The notes: generated by a model not told the origin, from the sequence alone. A stretch of DNA of 5,454 nucleotides from Sutterella sp. (GCA_020025955.1 JAHHRF010000085.1:1-5454); one strand, 5' to 3'; positions 1 to 5,454 are shown, counted from the stretch's first letter. Translations and numbers: made by a program.

Positions 1-106
1 CGTTCGTGGGGGCAGGCGTCTTTTCGGGTGCCGTCCCGTGCTGAGGTTGCGTGGTTCCGCACCCCGTGAGCATGATCCCGAGCATGAGGGGGATGAGTCG
101 TTTCAT
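1..106 (-). CDS. Small lipoprotein, N-terminal part only (runs off left edge)
   Basis: Thirty-five codons are visible from an ATG at 106-104 before the gene leaves the window. The product starts MKRLIPLMLGIMLTGC: two basic residues, a hydrophobic core, then the lipobox LTGC with the lipidated cysteine at residue 16. This is a classic signal peptidase II signal. The residue after Cys is Gly rather than Asp, which by the usual +2 rule favours sorting to the outer membrane by the Lol system. After the cysteine the chain becomes rich in Thr, Pro and Gln, as in flexible lipoprotein linkers. The start is backed by an AAAGGA ribosome-binding site (119-114) seven bases upstream. The gene is downstream of efp on the same strand, but a strong terminator and its own promoter-like sequence lie between them, so it is probably transcribed separately. 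The mature domain is outside the window and I cannot name a family. Confidence 0.75.
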   Translation of the reverse strand, partial: MKRLIPLMLGIMLTGCGTTQPQHGTAPEKTPAPTN

Positions 107-124
107 GAATGAGTCCTTTGCGTA

Positions 125-142
125 AAGGGGAGAGCGCCCCTT
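125..142 (-). other. Leader hairpin upstream of the lipoprotein gene
   Basis: A perfect 6-bp stem, AAGGGG against CCCCTT, encloses a 6-base loop. It lies between the extended -10 sequence at 162-170 and the ribosome-binding site at 114-119, so it would sit in the lipoprotein mRNA leader. It is not followed by a T run on the minus strand, so it is not a terminator there. It could stabilise the leader or have no role. Confidence 0.4.
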
Positions 143-161
143 ATTTGAATGTGTTGAAATC

Positions 162-170
162 ATTCTAACA
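162..170 (-). promoter_or_regulatory. Extended -10 promoter candidate for the lipoprotein gene
   Basis: Read on the minus strand this is TGTTAGAAT: a TAGAAT -10 hexamer preceded by the TG of an extended -10 element. No convincing -35 hexamer lies 16-18 bases further upstream, which extended -10 promoters can tolerate. It falls after the efp terminator and would start transcription near 155, giving a leader of about 48 bases. Confidence 0.4.
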
Positions 171-195
171 CGCGAAAACAGTCACTCTAGAATGC

Positions 196-234
196 AAAAA
201 AAGCCTAACTCCCTAGGGAATCAGGCTTTTTCTT
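196..234 (-). terminator. Rho-independent terminator after efp
   Basis: A 9-bp stem is formed by AAAAAGCCT (198-206) and AGGCTTTTT (223-231). The 16-base loop contains the perfect palindrome TCCCTAGGGA (210-219). On the minus strand the hairpin leads into a seven-T run (202-196), about 40 bases past the efp stop, so it is well placed to end the efp transcript. The plus-strand copy is also followed by T-rich sequence, so it could work in both directions. Confidence 0.85.
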
Positions 235-269
235 GTACTCGATGCGGAGTACCTAACCCAGAGTGAAGA

Positions 270-827
270 TTACTTCACGCGGTTACGGTATTCGTCGGTA
301 CGCGTGTCGATTTCGATCTTGTCGCCGACTTCAACGAAGGCGGGAACGGAGATTTCGAAGCCGGTCGGGATCTTGGCGGGCTTCATGACCTTACCGGAGG
401 TGTCACCCTTAACAGCGGGTTCCGTGTAGGTCACTTCACGCACGAGCATCGTCGGCAATTCGATGGAGATCGGACGGCCTTCGTAGAAGACACATTCAGC
501 GGGCATGCCGTCTTCGAGGTACTTGAGGGCTTCAGCCATCACGTCAGCGTCGACTTCGTACTGGTTGTATTCTTCGTCCATCCAGACATAGTGCGGATCA
601 GCGAAGTAGGAGTAGGTGACTTCCTTACGCTCAAGAATGAGGTCTTCAAACTTGTCATCAGCGCGGAAAACAGTTTCCGAGGAGGCGCCCGTCAAAAGAT
701 TCTTCATCTTCATCTTGACGGTGGAGGCGCCACGGCCCCCCTTGGAGTATTCGGACTTCATAACGACCATGGGGTCTTTGCCGACCATGAAGACGTTACC
801 CATGCGGAGTTCCTGAGCGGTTTTCAT
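270..827 (-). CDS. efp: Translation elongation factor P, arginine-32 (EarP-modified) type
   Basis: The 185-residue product matches the usual EF-P length. EF-P binds between the ribosomal P and E sites and helps form peptide bonds at consecutive prolines. It begins MKTAQELR, as in other betaproteobacterial EF-Ps, and has the three-domain layout: a KOW-like N-terminal domain (about 1-65), then two OB-fold domains. Family motifs include KNLLTG (42-47), VTYSYFADP (70-78), YTEPAVKGDTSGK (134-146) and a C-terminal IEIDTRTDEY. The domain I tip loop reads KGGRGAS, placing Arg at 32 where E. coli EF-P has the lysine that receives beta-lysine. Arg32 is the residue rhamnosylated by EarP, whose gene is next upstream. 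The start at 827 is chosen because the family begins here and AAGGGA (842-837) lies nine bases upstream. An open frame continues upstream, but its extra 82 residues are low-complexity basic sequence unlike EF-P. Glycine codons are almost all GGC or GGT, unlike the neighbouring genes, which fits high expression. Confidence 0.97.
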   Translation of the reverse strand: MKTAQELRMGNVFMVGKDPMVVMKSEYSKGGRGASTVKMKMKNLLTGASSETVFRADDKFEDLILERKEVTYSYFADPHYVWMDEEYNQYEVDADVMAEALKYLEDGMPAECVFYEGRPISIELPTMLVREVTYTEPAVKGDTSGKVMKPAKIPTGFEISVPAFVEVGDKIEIDTRTDEYRNRVK

Positions 828-1005
828 CGATTGATTTCCCTTATCAGATTTCAAAATAACTTCGTTGGACGACGCCGCCAATGGGCAACACCTACGAAGG
901 GGGTTCGAGCGAACCCAAAAATAGCCTTTTAGTTTATCAGACTTTTTAGCGCCTGTTGGGCGTGAACGCGGGGTGTCTGAACCCCCTTGTCGTTCTTTTT
1001 TCGTT
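828..1005 (-). other. earP-efp intergenic region with competing RNA pairings
   Basis: This 178-base gap is long for two co-oriented genes with linked function. It holds a local hairpin GGGTTC-GAGC-GAACCC (901-916) and a perfect 10-bp inverted repeat, AAGGGGGTTC (897-906) against GAACCCCCTT (979-988). Both use the same 901-906 bases, so the two pairings exclude each other. TTATCAGA occurs twice (841-848 and 934-941), with 10 of 11 bases matching when extended to 851 and 944. There is no clear T-tailed terminator after earP, so read-through into efp is possible. Confidence 0.45.
853..881 (-). promoter_or_regulatory. Possible efp-proximal promoter
   Basis: On the minus strand TTGGCG (881-876) and TATTTT (858-853) are separated by 17 bases, a reasonable sigma-70 geometry with imperfect hexamers. 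It would start transcription near 846 and give a leader of about 19 bases carrying the AAGGGA ribosome-binding site. It would let efp be expressed more strongly than earP. This rests on pattern alone. Confidence 0.3.
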
Positions 1006-2229
1006 TTACTGCGCTTCGTCTTGTGCTTGTTGCCATCGGGCGACAAGGTGAAGCACCAAATCCCCGCGGTCAAAGAGTTCGTTTTGCCATTGGGTAGCGA
1101 TCGTCGTCCACGTGGGCAACGCTTCGCACCAGCGAATAAAGGCGGACTCAGTTAACGACCCCTTCACCCACGCTTCAGGGACTTCTCGCCACGCGAGGTA
1201 CGTTTCTTCATCCTCAAACAAAGGACGAAGACGATCTAACCAGGCATCCAACTTAATCAAGTGCGCTTGATCGTCTGTGGGGTAAATGGACCAGAGCAGG
1301 GGCTTCCCATTTAATTGGGCGCGTACAAAGCTGTCTTCCCCACGAATGATGGCAATGTCCGCCAGACGCAGCACGGCGTCAAATTCGGGCTGACACACAA
1401 AGGGCATTTTGCGTAACCGCAACGTGTCCGAAGACTGCAAATGACGGTAAAGCGTATCGCCCGCAACGCCCGGCGCCAACATCACATTGACGGGGTGCTT
1501 TTTCGAGAGCGCCGTCAAGTGGTTCGTTAACGCCGTTAAATCATTTTCGGGGTAGGTGAAGATGAAAAAGGTTAACCCGTCGGGGTGGAGCCCCAAGGCA
1601 CGCAATACCGTTTGCTTTTTCTCGGGCGTACTCGTCTTTTCGCAGTTCACCACTTCCGCTTTTAAGGGCTCTTCAATGATGACGCCCCCCGTTTTGTCGG
1701 TGAAGCCCGGGAAAAACCAAAGTTTCTTAATGGGAAGGCGAGGGTGTAACCCCCACACATTGTGGGAGTCTTCGACCCACGTTTCCGCGGAGAGGTATTC
1801 GAGGTTGTAGGTGAGGTGACGCGGGTTATCGGCAACCTCGGCTAAACGCGCTTCTAAGGCGTCGGGTAACCGGCAGCCAAAGGTTTCAAAGACGAGTTCT
1901 GGAAGGCGTGCCGCTTCCCACTGGGGGTCGGTATCCGCTAAGGCTTTTTCAAACGTCTCCCAATCCCAAACGGTGACCTCGGCGGTTTCACCCACAGGAC
2001 GGACGGGGTTCCCTTCAAACGTAAAGTCACGCAAGGGGGAGTCGAGTTCAGGGACGAGTTTGGCGAGCACATCCACGCGGTCAATCACGAGGGTGGCCGG
2101 AATGCCGAGGGCGGAAAAGCGCCTGGCGAGTCGCCACGTGACCCCCGCATCCCCAAAGTTATCAATCACGCGACAAAAAATTAAAGCCCCGTTAGGACGA
2201 GGGTCCAAGGGCAAGGGGGAAGGGGACAT
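1006..2229 (-). CDS. earP: EF-P arginine rhamnosyltransferase EarP
   Basis: The 407-residue product is an EarP (formerly DUF2331), a cytoplasmic inverting GT-B glycosyltransferase. It moves rhamnose from TDP-beta-L-rhamnose onto Arg32 of EF-P. The N-terminal signature is IFCRVIDNFGDAGVTWRLAR (about 17-36). Its two aspartates, D23 and D27, are spaced like the catalytic-region Asp pair described in characterised EarPs. Further family motifs are FETFGCRLP (114-122), YLSAETWVE (145-153), FFPGFTDKTGG (172-182) and RGEDSFVRAQ (296-305), the last belonging to the nucleotide-sugar binding C-terminal domain and followed by GKPLLWSIYP (308-317). The length is near the family norm, with a Pro-rich first dozen residues. 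The start is supported by TGGAG (2240-2236) six bases upstream. The gene directly precedes efp on the same strand and efp has the matching Arg32, so enzyme and substrate are encoded together. The dTDP-rhamnose synthesis genes are not in the window. Confidence 0.96.
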   Translation of the reverse strand: MSPSPLPLDPRPNGALIFCRVIDNFGDAGVTWRLARRFSALGIPATLVIDRVDVLAKLVPELDSPLRDFTFEGNPVRPVGETAEVTVWDWETFEKALADTDPQWEAARLPELVFETFGCRLPDALEARLAEVADNPRHLTYNLEYLSAETWVEDSHNVWGLHPRLPIKKLWFFPGFTDKTGGVIIEEPLKAEVVNCEKTSTPEKKQTVLRALGLHPDGLTFFIFTYPENDLTALTNHLTALSKKHPVNVMLAPGVAGDTLYRHLQSSDTLRLRKMPFVCQPEFDAVLRLADIAIIRGEDSFVRAQLNGKPLLWSIYPTDDQAHLIKLDAWLDRLRPLFEDEETYLAWREVPEAWVKGSLTESAFIRWCEALPTWTTIATQWQNELFDRGDLVLHLVARWQQAQDEAQ

Positions 2230-2476
2230 GCGTGACTCCAGGGAGATTGGGGGTGAAATCCGCTTTTTTGCTTAGCCAAATGGCGTAAGTAAAAGCTAGA
2301 TTCGTACTTTCCCTAAAGTGTAAGCGATATGCGAGGAAAAGGTAAGCACTCAAATGGGAGATGCCTCATCTAGTCCTTTATGGGGCAGGGAACGGCATTG
2401 AACCCGTGAGGGCTACGGTACAATGAAGCCATCCCTAAACGCCTTTTGGCGCTGTCTGTTGAGTCGAAATTCATCT
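2230..2476. other. Divergent intergenic region between earP and uvrC
   Basis: About 250 bases separate the divergent starts. The earP side carries its ribosome-binding site (2236-2240). The uvrC side carries a promoter-like pair (2398-2424). Between them I see short GTAAG repeats (2285, 2320, 2342) and a small stem AGATG-CCT-CATCT (2360-2372), none convincing as an operator. No good -35/-10 pair for earP stands out. No small coding gene or RNA gene is recognisable. Confidence 0.5.
2398..2424 (+). promoter_or_regulatory. Promoter candidate for uvrC
   Basis: TTGAAC (2398-2403) and TACAAT (2419-2424) are both close to sigma-70 consensus, but the spacer is 15 bases, shorter than the preferred 17. 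Transcription would begin near A2431. The -10 hexamer covers the ATG at 2423, so if this promoter is used, translation must begin downstream, at 2477. Confidence 0.45.
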
Positions 2477-4420
2477 ATGTCTGAGACGCCCTCTAATCAA
2501 GAACCCCAAACGCTGTTGGAGACTAGTGAACTCCCCACGTTTGATCCCAGTACGGTGCTCCCGACGCTCCCGCATTTGCCGGGATGCTATCGGTATTACG
2601 ACCGTGATGGGGCGTGTCTCTACGTGGGGAAGGCGCGCGACTTGAAAAAGCGTGTGAGCTCGTACTTTCAAAAAAGCGACTTATCCCCGCGCATTCGCTT
2701 GATGGTCTCCCAAATTGCCCGTTTAGACATTACGGTGACCCGTAATGAGGCGGAAGCCTTATTGCTGGAAAATAACCTCATCAAAGAGCTCAACCCTAAG
2801 TACAACATTCTCTTTCGAGACGACAAAAGCTACCCCTATGTGAAGTTTGGTCCCGAGGCGTTTCCGCGTCTCTCCTACTATCGTGGCGGGGTGGATAAAA
2901 AAAGTCGCTTCTTTGGGCCGTACCCCAACTCCACCGCGGTGCGTGAAGCCATTCAGATCATGCAAAAGGCCTTTGGGTTACGTACCTGCGAAAACGCGGT
3001 CTTCGCTCACCGTGAGCGGCCTTGTCTGTTGGGGCAAATTGGTCGCTGTTCGGCCCCTTGCGTGGGGAAAATCAGTGAAGCGGATTATGCGCGTGACATC
3101 GCCCGAGCCGAGCGCTTTTTAATGGGGCGCACGGGGGAAATCCAAGCCCAATACGAAAAGGCGATGTGGGAAGCGAGCGAAGCCTGGCGCTTTGAAGAGG
3201 CCGCTCAGTGGCGTGACCGCTTGGCGGCGCTCTCCACCGTTCAACAACGTCAAACGATGGATACCACGGGAGGCGACATTGATGCGGACATCTTGTCCGT
3301 GGTCACCGATGGGACGTTTTATTGCGTGAATCTTGCCATGGTGCGCGGGAGCCGTCATTTAGGGGACCGTGCGCATTTTCCCAGTTTGTCGACTCGCAGC
3401 GACGCGGCGCGCCCTGATGTGGATGACGTATTGGAAGCCTTTGCCCTGCAGCATTACGCCAACCTTCCCATCCCGATCGTGGTGATTGTGGACACGGAAG
3501 GCTTGGGGCTGGACCGTAAACGCGCGCTTCAGACGGAACTTTCCGACCGATTAACCACGATGGCCGAGCGAAAGGTGAGCGTCGTGGTGGACCCCCGTGA
3601 CATTCGTCGTCAGTGGTTAGAGATGTGTCGACAGGGCGCGGAAGTGGCGCTTTCTCGTCATGTGAGTGAATCGGCCACGGAGCAAACACGCCTTCGTGAA
3701 TTGGTGGAGTTACTCGACATTGAACCCGAAGACGGGGACCTTAACCGCCTTCGTATTGAGTGCTTTGATATTTCGCACACCGCAGGCGAAGCCACCCAAG
3801 CGAGTTGCGTGGTCTTTAGCGAAGGGAAGATGAATTCCAAAGCGTATCGCCGCTTTAACATCACGGACATCACCCCGGGGGACGACTACGCCGCCATGCG
3901 CCAAGTCTTAACGCGTCGCTATCAACCCGTCACGCAAGGGGAGGCAACGTTGCCCGATATCGTCCTCATTGACGGGGGCCGTGGGCAAGTGGAAATGGCA
4001 CGCCAAGTCTTTGATGAACTCGGGTTGGATACGAGCCACATTGTGGGGGTTGCCAAGGGGGAAGGCCGCAAAGTGGGGTTAGAAACCTTGGTCTTTCCTG
4101 AAATTGATGGGGTGCGTCGTGCCCCGATTGTGCCCGGGCGCTTGTCGCGTGCCTTAATGCTCGTGGCGGAAATCCGTGACGAAGCCCATCGCTTTGCGAT
4201 CACGGGGATGCGCGCTAAACGCGCCAAAGCCCGTGGGGTATCGCGCCTTGAGGATTTAGAAGGGATTGGACCCAAACGCCGCGCTAAATTGCTCACGTAC
4301 TTTGGGGGACTCAAACAACTTCGCAATGCCGGGGTCGAGGATATTGCACGCGTCGACGGGATTTCTCGTGCGCTCGCCCTTAAAATCTATCAGGCCTTTC
4401 ACACACAACCCACTGACTGA
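2477..4420 (+). CDS. uvrC: UvrABC excinuclease subunit C
   Basis: The 647-residue product is UvrC, which is recruited by UvrB at damaged DNA and cuts on both sides of the lesion. Residues below count from 2477. The GIY-YIG nuclease domain (about 34-112) makes the 3' cut, with GCYRYYD, LYVGKARDLKKR and ENNLIKE carrying the Tyr, Arg and Glu residues. Four cysteines, 171, 183, 191 and 195, keep the 12-8-4 spacing of the E. coli iron-sulfur ligands. A UVR motif for UvrB binding follows (about 227-257). The RNase H-like domain for the 5' cut has CFDISHT (D431), PGDDYAAM (D470), LIDGGRGQ (D499) and DEAHRF (H571), the full catalytic set. A helix-hairpin-helix pair ends the protein (about 590-642). 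An in-frame ATG at 2423 would add 18 residues, MKPSLNAFWR onwards, which do not resemble UvrC and overlap a promoter-like -10; I prefer 2477, though it lacks a clear ribosome-binding site. pgsA follows after 65 bases. Confidence 0.97.
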   Translation: MSETPSNQEPQTLLETSELPTFDPSTVLPTLPHLPGCYRYYDRDGACLYVGKARDLKKRVSSYFQKSDLSPRIRLMVSQIARLDITVTRNEAEALLLENNLIKELNPKYNILFRDDKSYPYVKFGPEAFPRLSYYRGGVDKKSRFFGPYPNSTAVREAIQIMQKAFGLRTCENAVFAHRERPCLLGQIGRCSAPCVGKISEADYARDIARAERFLMGRTGEIQAQYEKAMWEASEAWRFEEAAQWRDRLAALSTVQQRQTMDTTGGDIDADILSVVTDGTFYCVNLAMVRGSRHLGDRAHFPSLSTRSDAARPDVDDVLEAFALQHYANLPIPIVVIVDTEGLGLDRKRALQTELSDRLTTMAERKVSVVVDPRDIRRQWLEMCRQGAEVALSRHVSESATEQTRLRELVELLDIEPEDGDLNRLRIECFDISHTAGEATQASCVVFSEGKMNSKAYRRFNITDITPGDDYAAMRQVLTRRYQPVTQGEATLPDIVLIDGGRGQVEMARQVFDELGLDTSHIVGVAKGEGRKVGLETLVFPEIDGVRRAPIVPGRLSRALMLVAEIRDEAHRFAITGMRAKRAKARGVSRLEDLEGIGPKRRAKLLTYFGGLKQLRNAGVEDIARVDGISRALALKIYQAFHTQPTD

Positions 4421-4424
4421 GTAC

Positions 4425-4459
4425 GGAAAGATGTGGTAACGTCGTAAATTACGCTTTCC
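4425..4459 (+). other. Stem-loop candidate between uvrC and pgsA
   Basis: GGAAAG (4425-4430) can pair with CTTTCC (4454-4459), and GTAA with TTAC can pair inside it. No strong T run follows directly (CCATTCTTT), so this is not a clear terminator. It begins just after the uvrC stop and may act as an mRNA processing or stabilising structure, or be chance. Confidence 0.25.
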
Positions 4460-4485
4460 CCATTCTTTAAACCAACGCCTTCTTT

Positions 4486-5124
4486 ATGCCGAAACTTAAA
4501 CCCCCATTTCGTCTGAATGTTCCCATGGTGCTCACCTGGATGCGCATCGGGATGATGCCCCTGGTGATGGCCCTTTTTTACGTTCCGACGAGCTGGTTGT
4601 CGACGCACACCATTAATCAACTCACCTGTGTTTTATTCTGCGTGGCGAGTTTGACGGATGCGCTGGATGGGTATTTAGCACGCCGCTATCACGGGTGGGC
4701 TACGCGTATGGGGGCGTTTTTGGACCCCGTCGCGGATAAGCTCTTGGTGGCGATGAGTCTCGTTGCCTTGGTGTGGTTAGGGCGCTTGGATGCACTCTGG
4801 GCTGTGATTATCATCAGTCGTGAAATTACGGTCTCTGCCCTTCGTGAATGGATGGCCAAGATTGGGGAATCGGGCTTAGTGAAGGTCAACATCTTCGGGA
4901 AGATTAAAACCATTGCCCAGATGACGGCGATTCCCTGTTTGCTTTGGTGGGATCCGTTGACGATTGCTACGCCGTTTTTCACGGGCGACGTGAATGTCGC
5001 AGCGATTGGCACCGTGCTCATCATTGTGGCGGCCGTTTTGACGATCTACTCCATGGCGGTTTATCTCTACGCCTCGCGTAAAGCCTTTGATGACCCCCAC
5101 GTTGAAGACGACGTCAACGAATAA
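4486..5124 (+). CDS. pgsA: CDP-diacylglycerol--glycerol-3-phosphate 3-phosphatidyltransferase
   Basis: This 212-residue integral inner-membrane enzyme joins CDP-diacylglycerol and sn-glycerol-3-phosphate into phosphatidylglycerophosphate, the committed step to phosphatidylglycerol and cardiolipin. The CDP-alcohol phosphatidyltransferase signature is present: D58, D61-G62, A65-R66, G76, D80 and D84, seen as DALDGYLAR then GAFLDPVADK. The four aspartates bind metal and substrate. The conserved SREITVSALREW (111-122) and FGKIKTIAQM (137-146) identify PgsA rather than other family members. Hydrophobic segments occur near 14-34, 43-57, 84-111, 146-160 and 170-196, fitting about six membrane helices. 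The tail, DDPHVEDDVNE, is acidic. Between A65-R66 and G76 there are nine residues where the usual motif has eight. The start at 4486 gives the normal N-terminus before LNVPMVLTWMR, but its upstream sequence is pyrimidine-rich with no Shine-Dalgarno match. It lies 65 bases after uvrC, a common neighbour, and may be co-transcribed with it. Confidence 0.96.
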   Translation: MPKLKPPFRLNVPMVLTWMRIGMMPLVMALFYVPTSWLSTHTINQLTCVLFCVASLTDALDGYLARRYHGWATRMGAFLDPVADKLLVAMSLVALVWLGRLDALWAVIIISREITVSALREWMAKIGESGLVKVNIFGKIKTIAQMTAIPCLLWWDPLTIATPFFTGDVNVAAIGTVLIIVAAVLTIYSMAVYLYASRKAFDDPHVEDDVNE

Positions 5125-5157
5125 TTCTTAGTTTCTTTTTTGCGTGACGCTTCCGTT

Positions 5158-5454
5158 ATGACGCAGACCAATATCGACTTTGCGGATTTATCCGAAACCT
5201 TACAGCGCTTACTTCGTCTCATGAATACGCCCTTGGGGCTGATCAGTGAGGGGGAGCGACTGCTTCCCCATTTGGAAGCCTTAGCGCAAACGTTTCGTGA
5301 TTTAGGGTGTGTCGATGTGGAACTCACCCCCAAAGGGGTGCTCTATGCGACGTTACCTGCACGCACCTTTACGCAGCAGCCTCAAGCGCCCGTGATTGGC
5401 TTTTTGGCGCACTACGGCCCCTTGTCGGACGAGCCCATTCGCCCGGGCTGGCGA
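5158..5454 (+). CDS. PepT-like M20 peptidase, N-terminal 99 residues (runs off right edge)
   Basis: Ninety-nine codons are open from the ATG at 5158 to the window edge. The sequence resembles the start of peptidase T, the M20 tripeptide aminopeptidase: an LLRLM helix, LGCVDVELTPKG (49-60), VLYATLPAR (61-69) and PVIGFLAH (78-85) line up with E. coli PepT blocks such as LSEKGTLMATLPAN and AIGFISHVD. The zinc-ligand His is kept at 85. The next catalytic position, Asp in HxD, is Gly87 here (HYGPLSD). The DTQS-like segment after the first helix is also not conserved (LMNTPLGLIS). It may therefore be a diverged paralogue with altered or lost activity. The start is 33 bases after pgsA with no evident ribosome-binding site, so it may be part of the same transcript. 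The other metal ligands lie outside the window. The family call is fairly firm; enzymatic activity is not. Confidence 0.7.
   Translation, partial: MTQTNIDFADLSETLQRLLRLMNTPLGLISEGERLLPHLEALAQTFRDLGCVDVELTPKGVLYATLPARTFTQQPQAPVIGFLAHYGPLSDEPIRPGWR

Noticed and set aside
970..986. GGGGT-ACCCC hairpin as an earP terminator
   Set aside because: The stem is only 5 bp and has no T run on the minus strand. Its bases are better explained as part of the long inverted repeat.
828..1073. N-terminal extension of efp by 82 residues in the same open frame
   Set aside because: The extra sequence is basic and low-complexity, overlaps the end of earP, and is unlike EF-P. The start at 827 gives the standard 185-residue protein with a ribosome-binding site.
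1973..2275. Open frame of 100 codons opposite the start of earP
   Set aside because: It is antisense to a clear conserved gene, resembles no family, and has no supporting start signals.
2285..2346. Three GTAAG copies as a possible operator array
   Set aside because: They are only five bases long with unequal spacing (35 and 22 bases), which is within chance expectation.
3303..3689. Open frame of 128 codons antisense to uvrC
   Set aside because: Its Pro/Arg/Ser-rich composition is what the complementary strand of GC-rich coding DNA produces. The overlapping uvrC domain is conserved.
3922..4326. Open frame of 134 codons antisense to the uvrC C-terminus
   Set aside because: It is a shadow of the conserved RNase H-like and helix-hairpin-helix region, with the same biased composition.
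5125..5157. tRNA or other RNA gene after pgsA
   Set aside because: The gap is only 33 bases and has no cloverleaf-forming sequence.

Overview
This looks like ordinary chromosomal core-genome DNA from a betaproteobacterium. The best clue is an EF-P of the arginine-32 type that starts MKTAQELR and lies directly downstream of its own rhamnosyltransferase gene, earP. I lean towards a Burkholderiales gut-type lineage such as Sutterellaceae, but that is a weak inference from overall protein resemblance. Glycine codons in most genes are strongly biased to GGG.

Layout: (1) The left edge holds the start of a small lipoprotein gene on the minus strand. (2) A strong hairpin terminator at about 196-234 closes the next minus-strand unit. 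That unit reads earP (1006-2229), then a 178-base gap with possible RNA structure, then efp (270-827). (3) A divergent intergenic region of about 250 bases separates earP from the plus-strand genes. (4) The plus strand carries uvrC (start most likely 2477, end 4420), pgsA (4486-5124) and the start of a PepT-like M20 peptidase gene (5158 to the right edge).

How the genes work together: EarP transfers rhamnose from TDP-rhamnose to Arg32 of EF-P. Modified EF-P then relieves ribosomes stalled at proline-rich stretches. UvrC makes both incisions in nucleotide excision repair. PgsA makes phosphatidylglycerophosphate for anionic phospholipids. uvrC and pgsA are commonly neighbours in proteobacteria, without an obvious functional link.

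No mobile element, CRISPR array, tRNA or rRNA was seen. I do not find a clearly new multi-gene system. The observations most worth a second look are: the PepT-like protein that has lost the catalytic aspartate of its HxD motif; mutually exclusive RNA pairings in the earP-efp gap; a promoter-like sequence overlapping the longest possible uvrC start; and a contrast in ribosome-binding sites and codon use between the two strands' genes.
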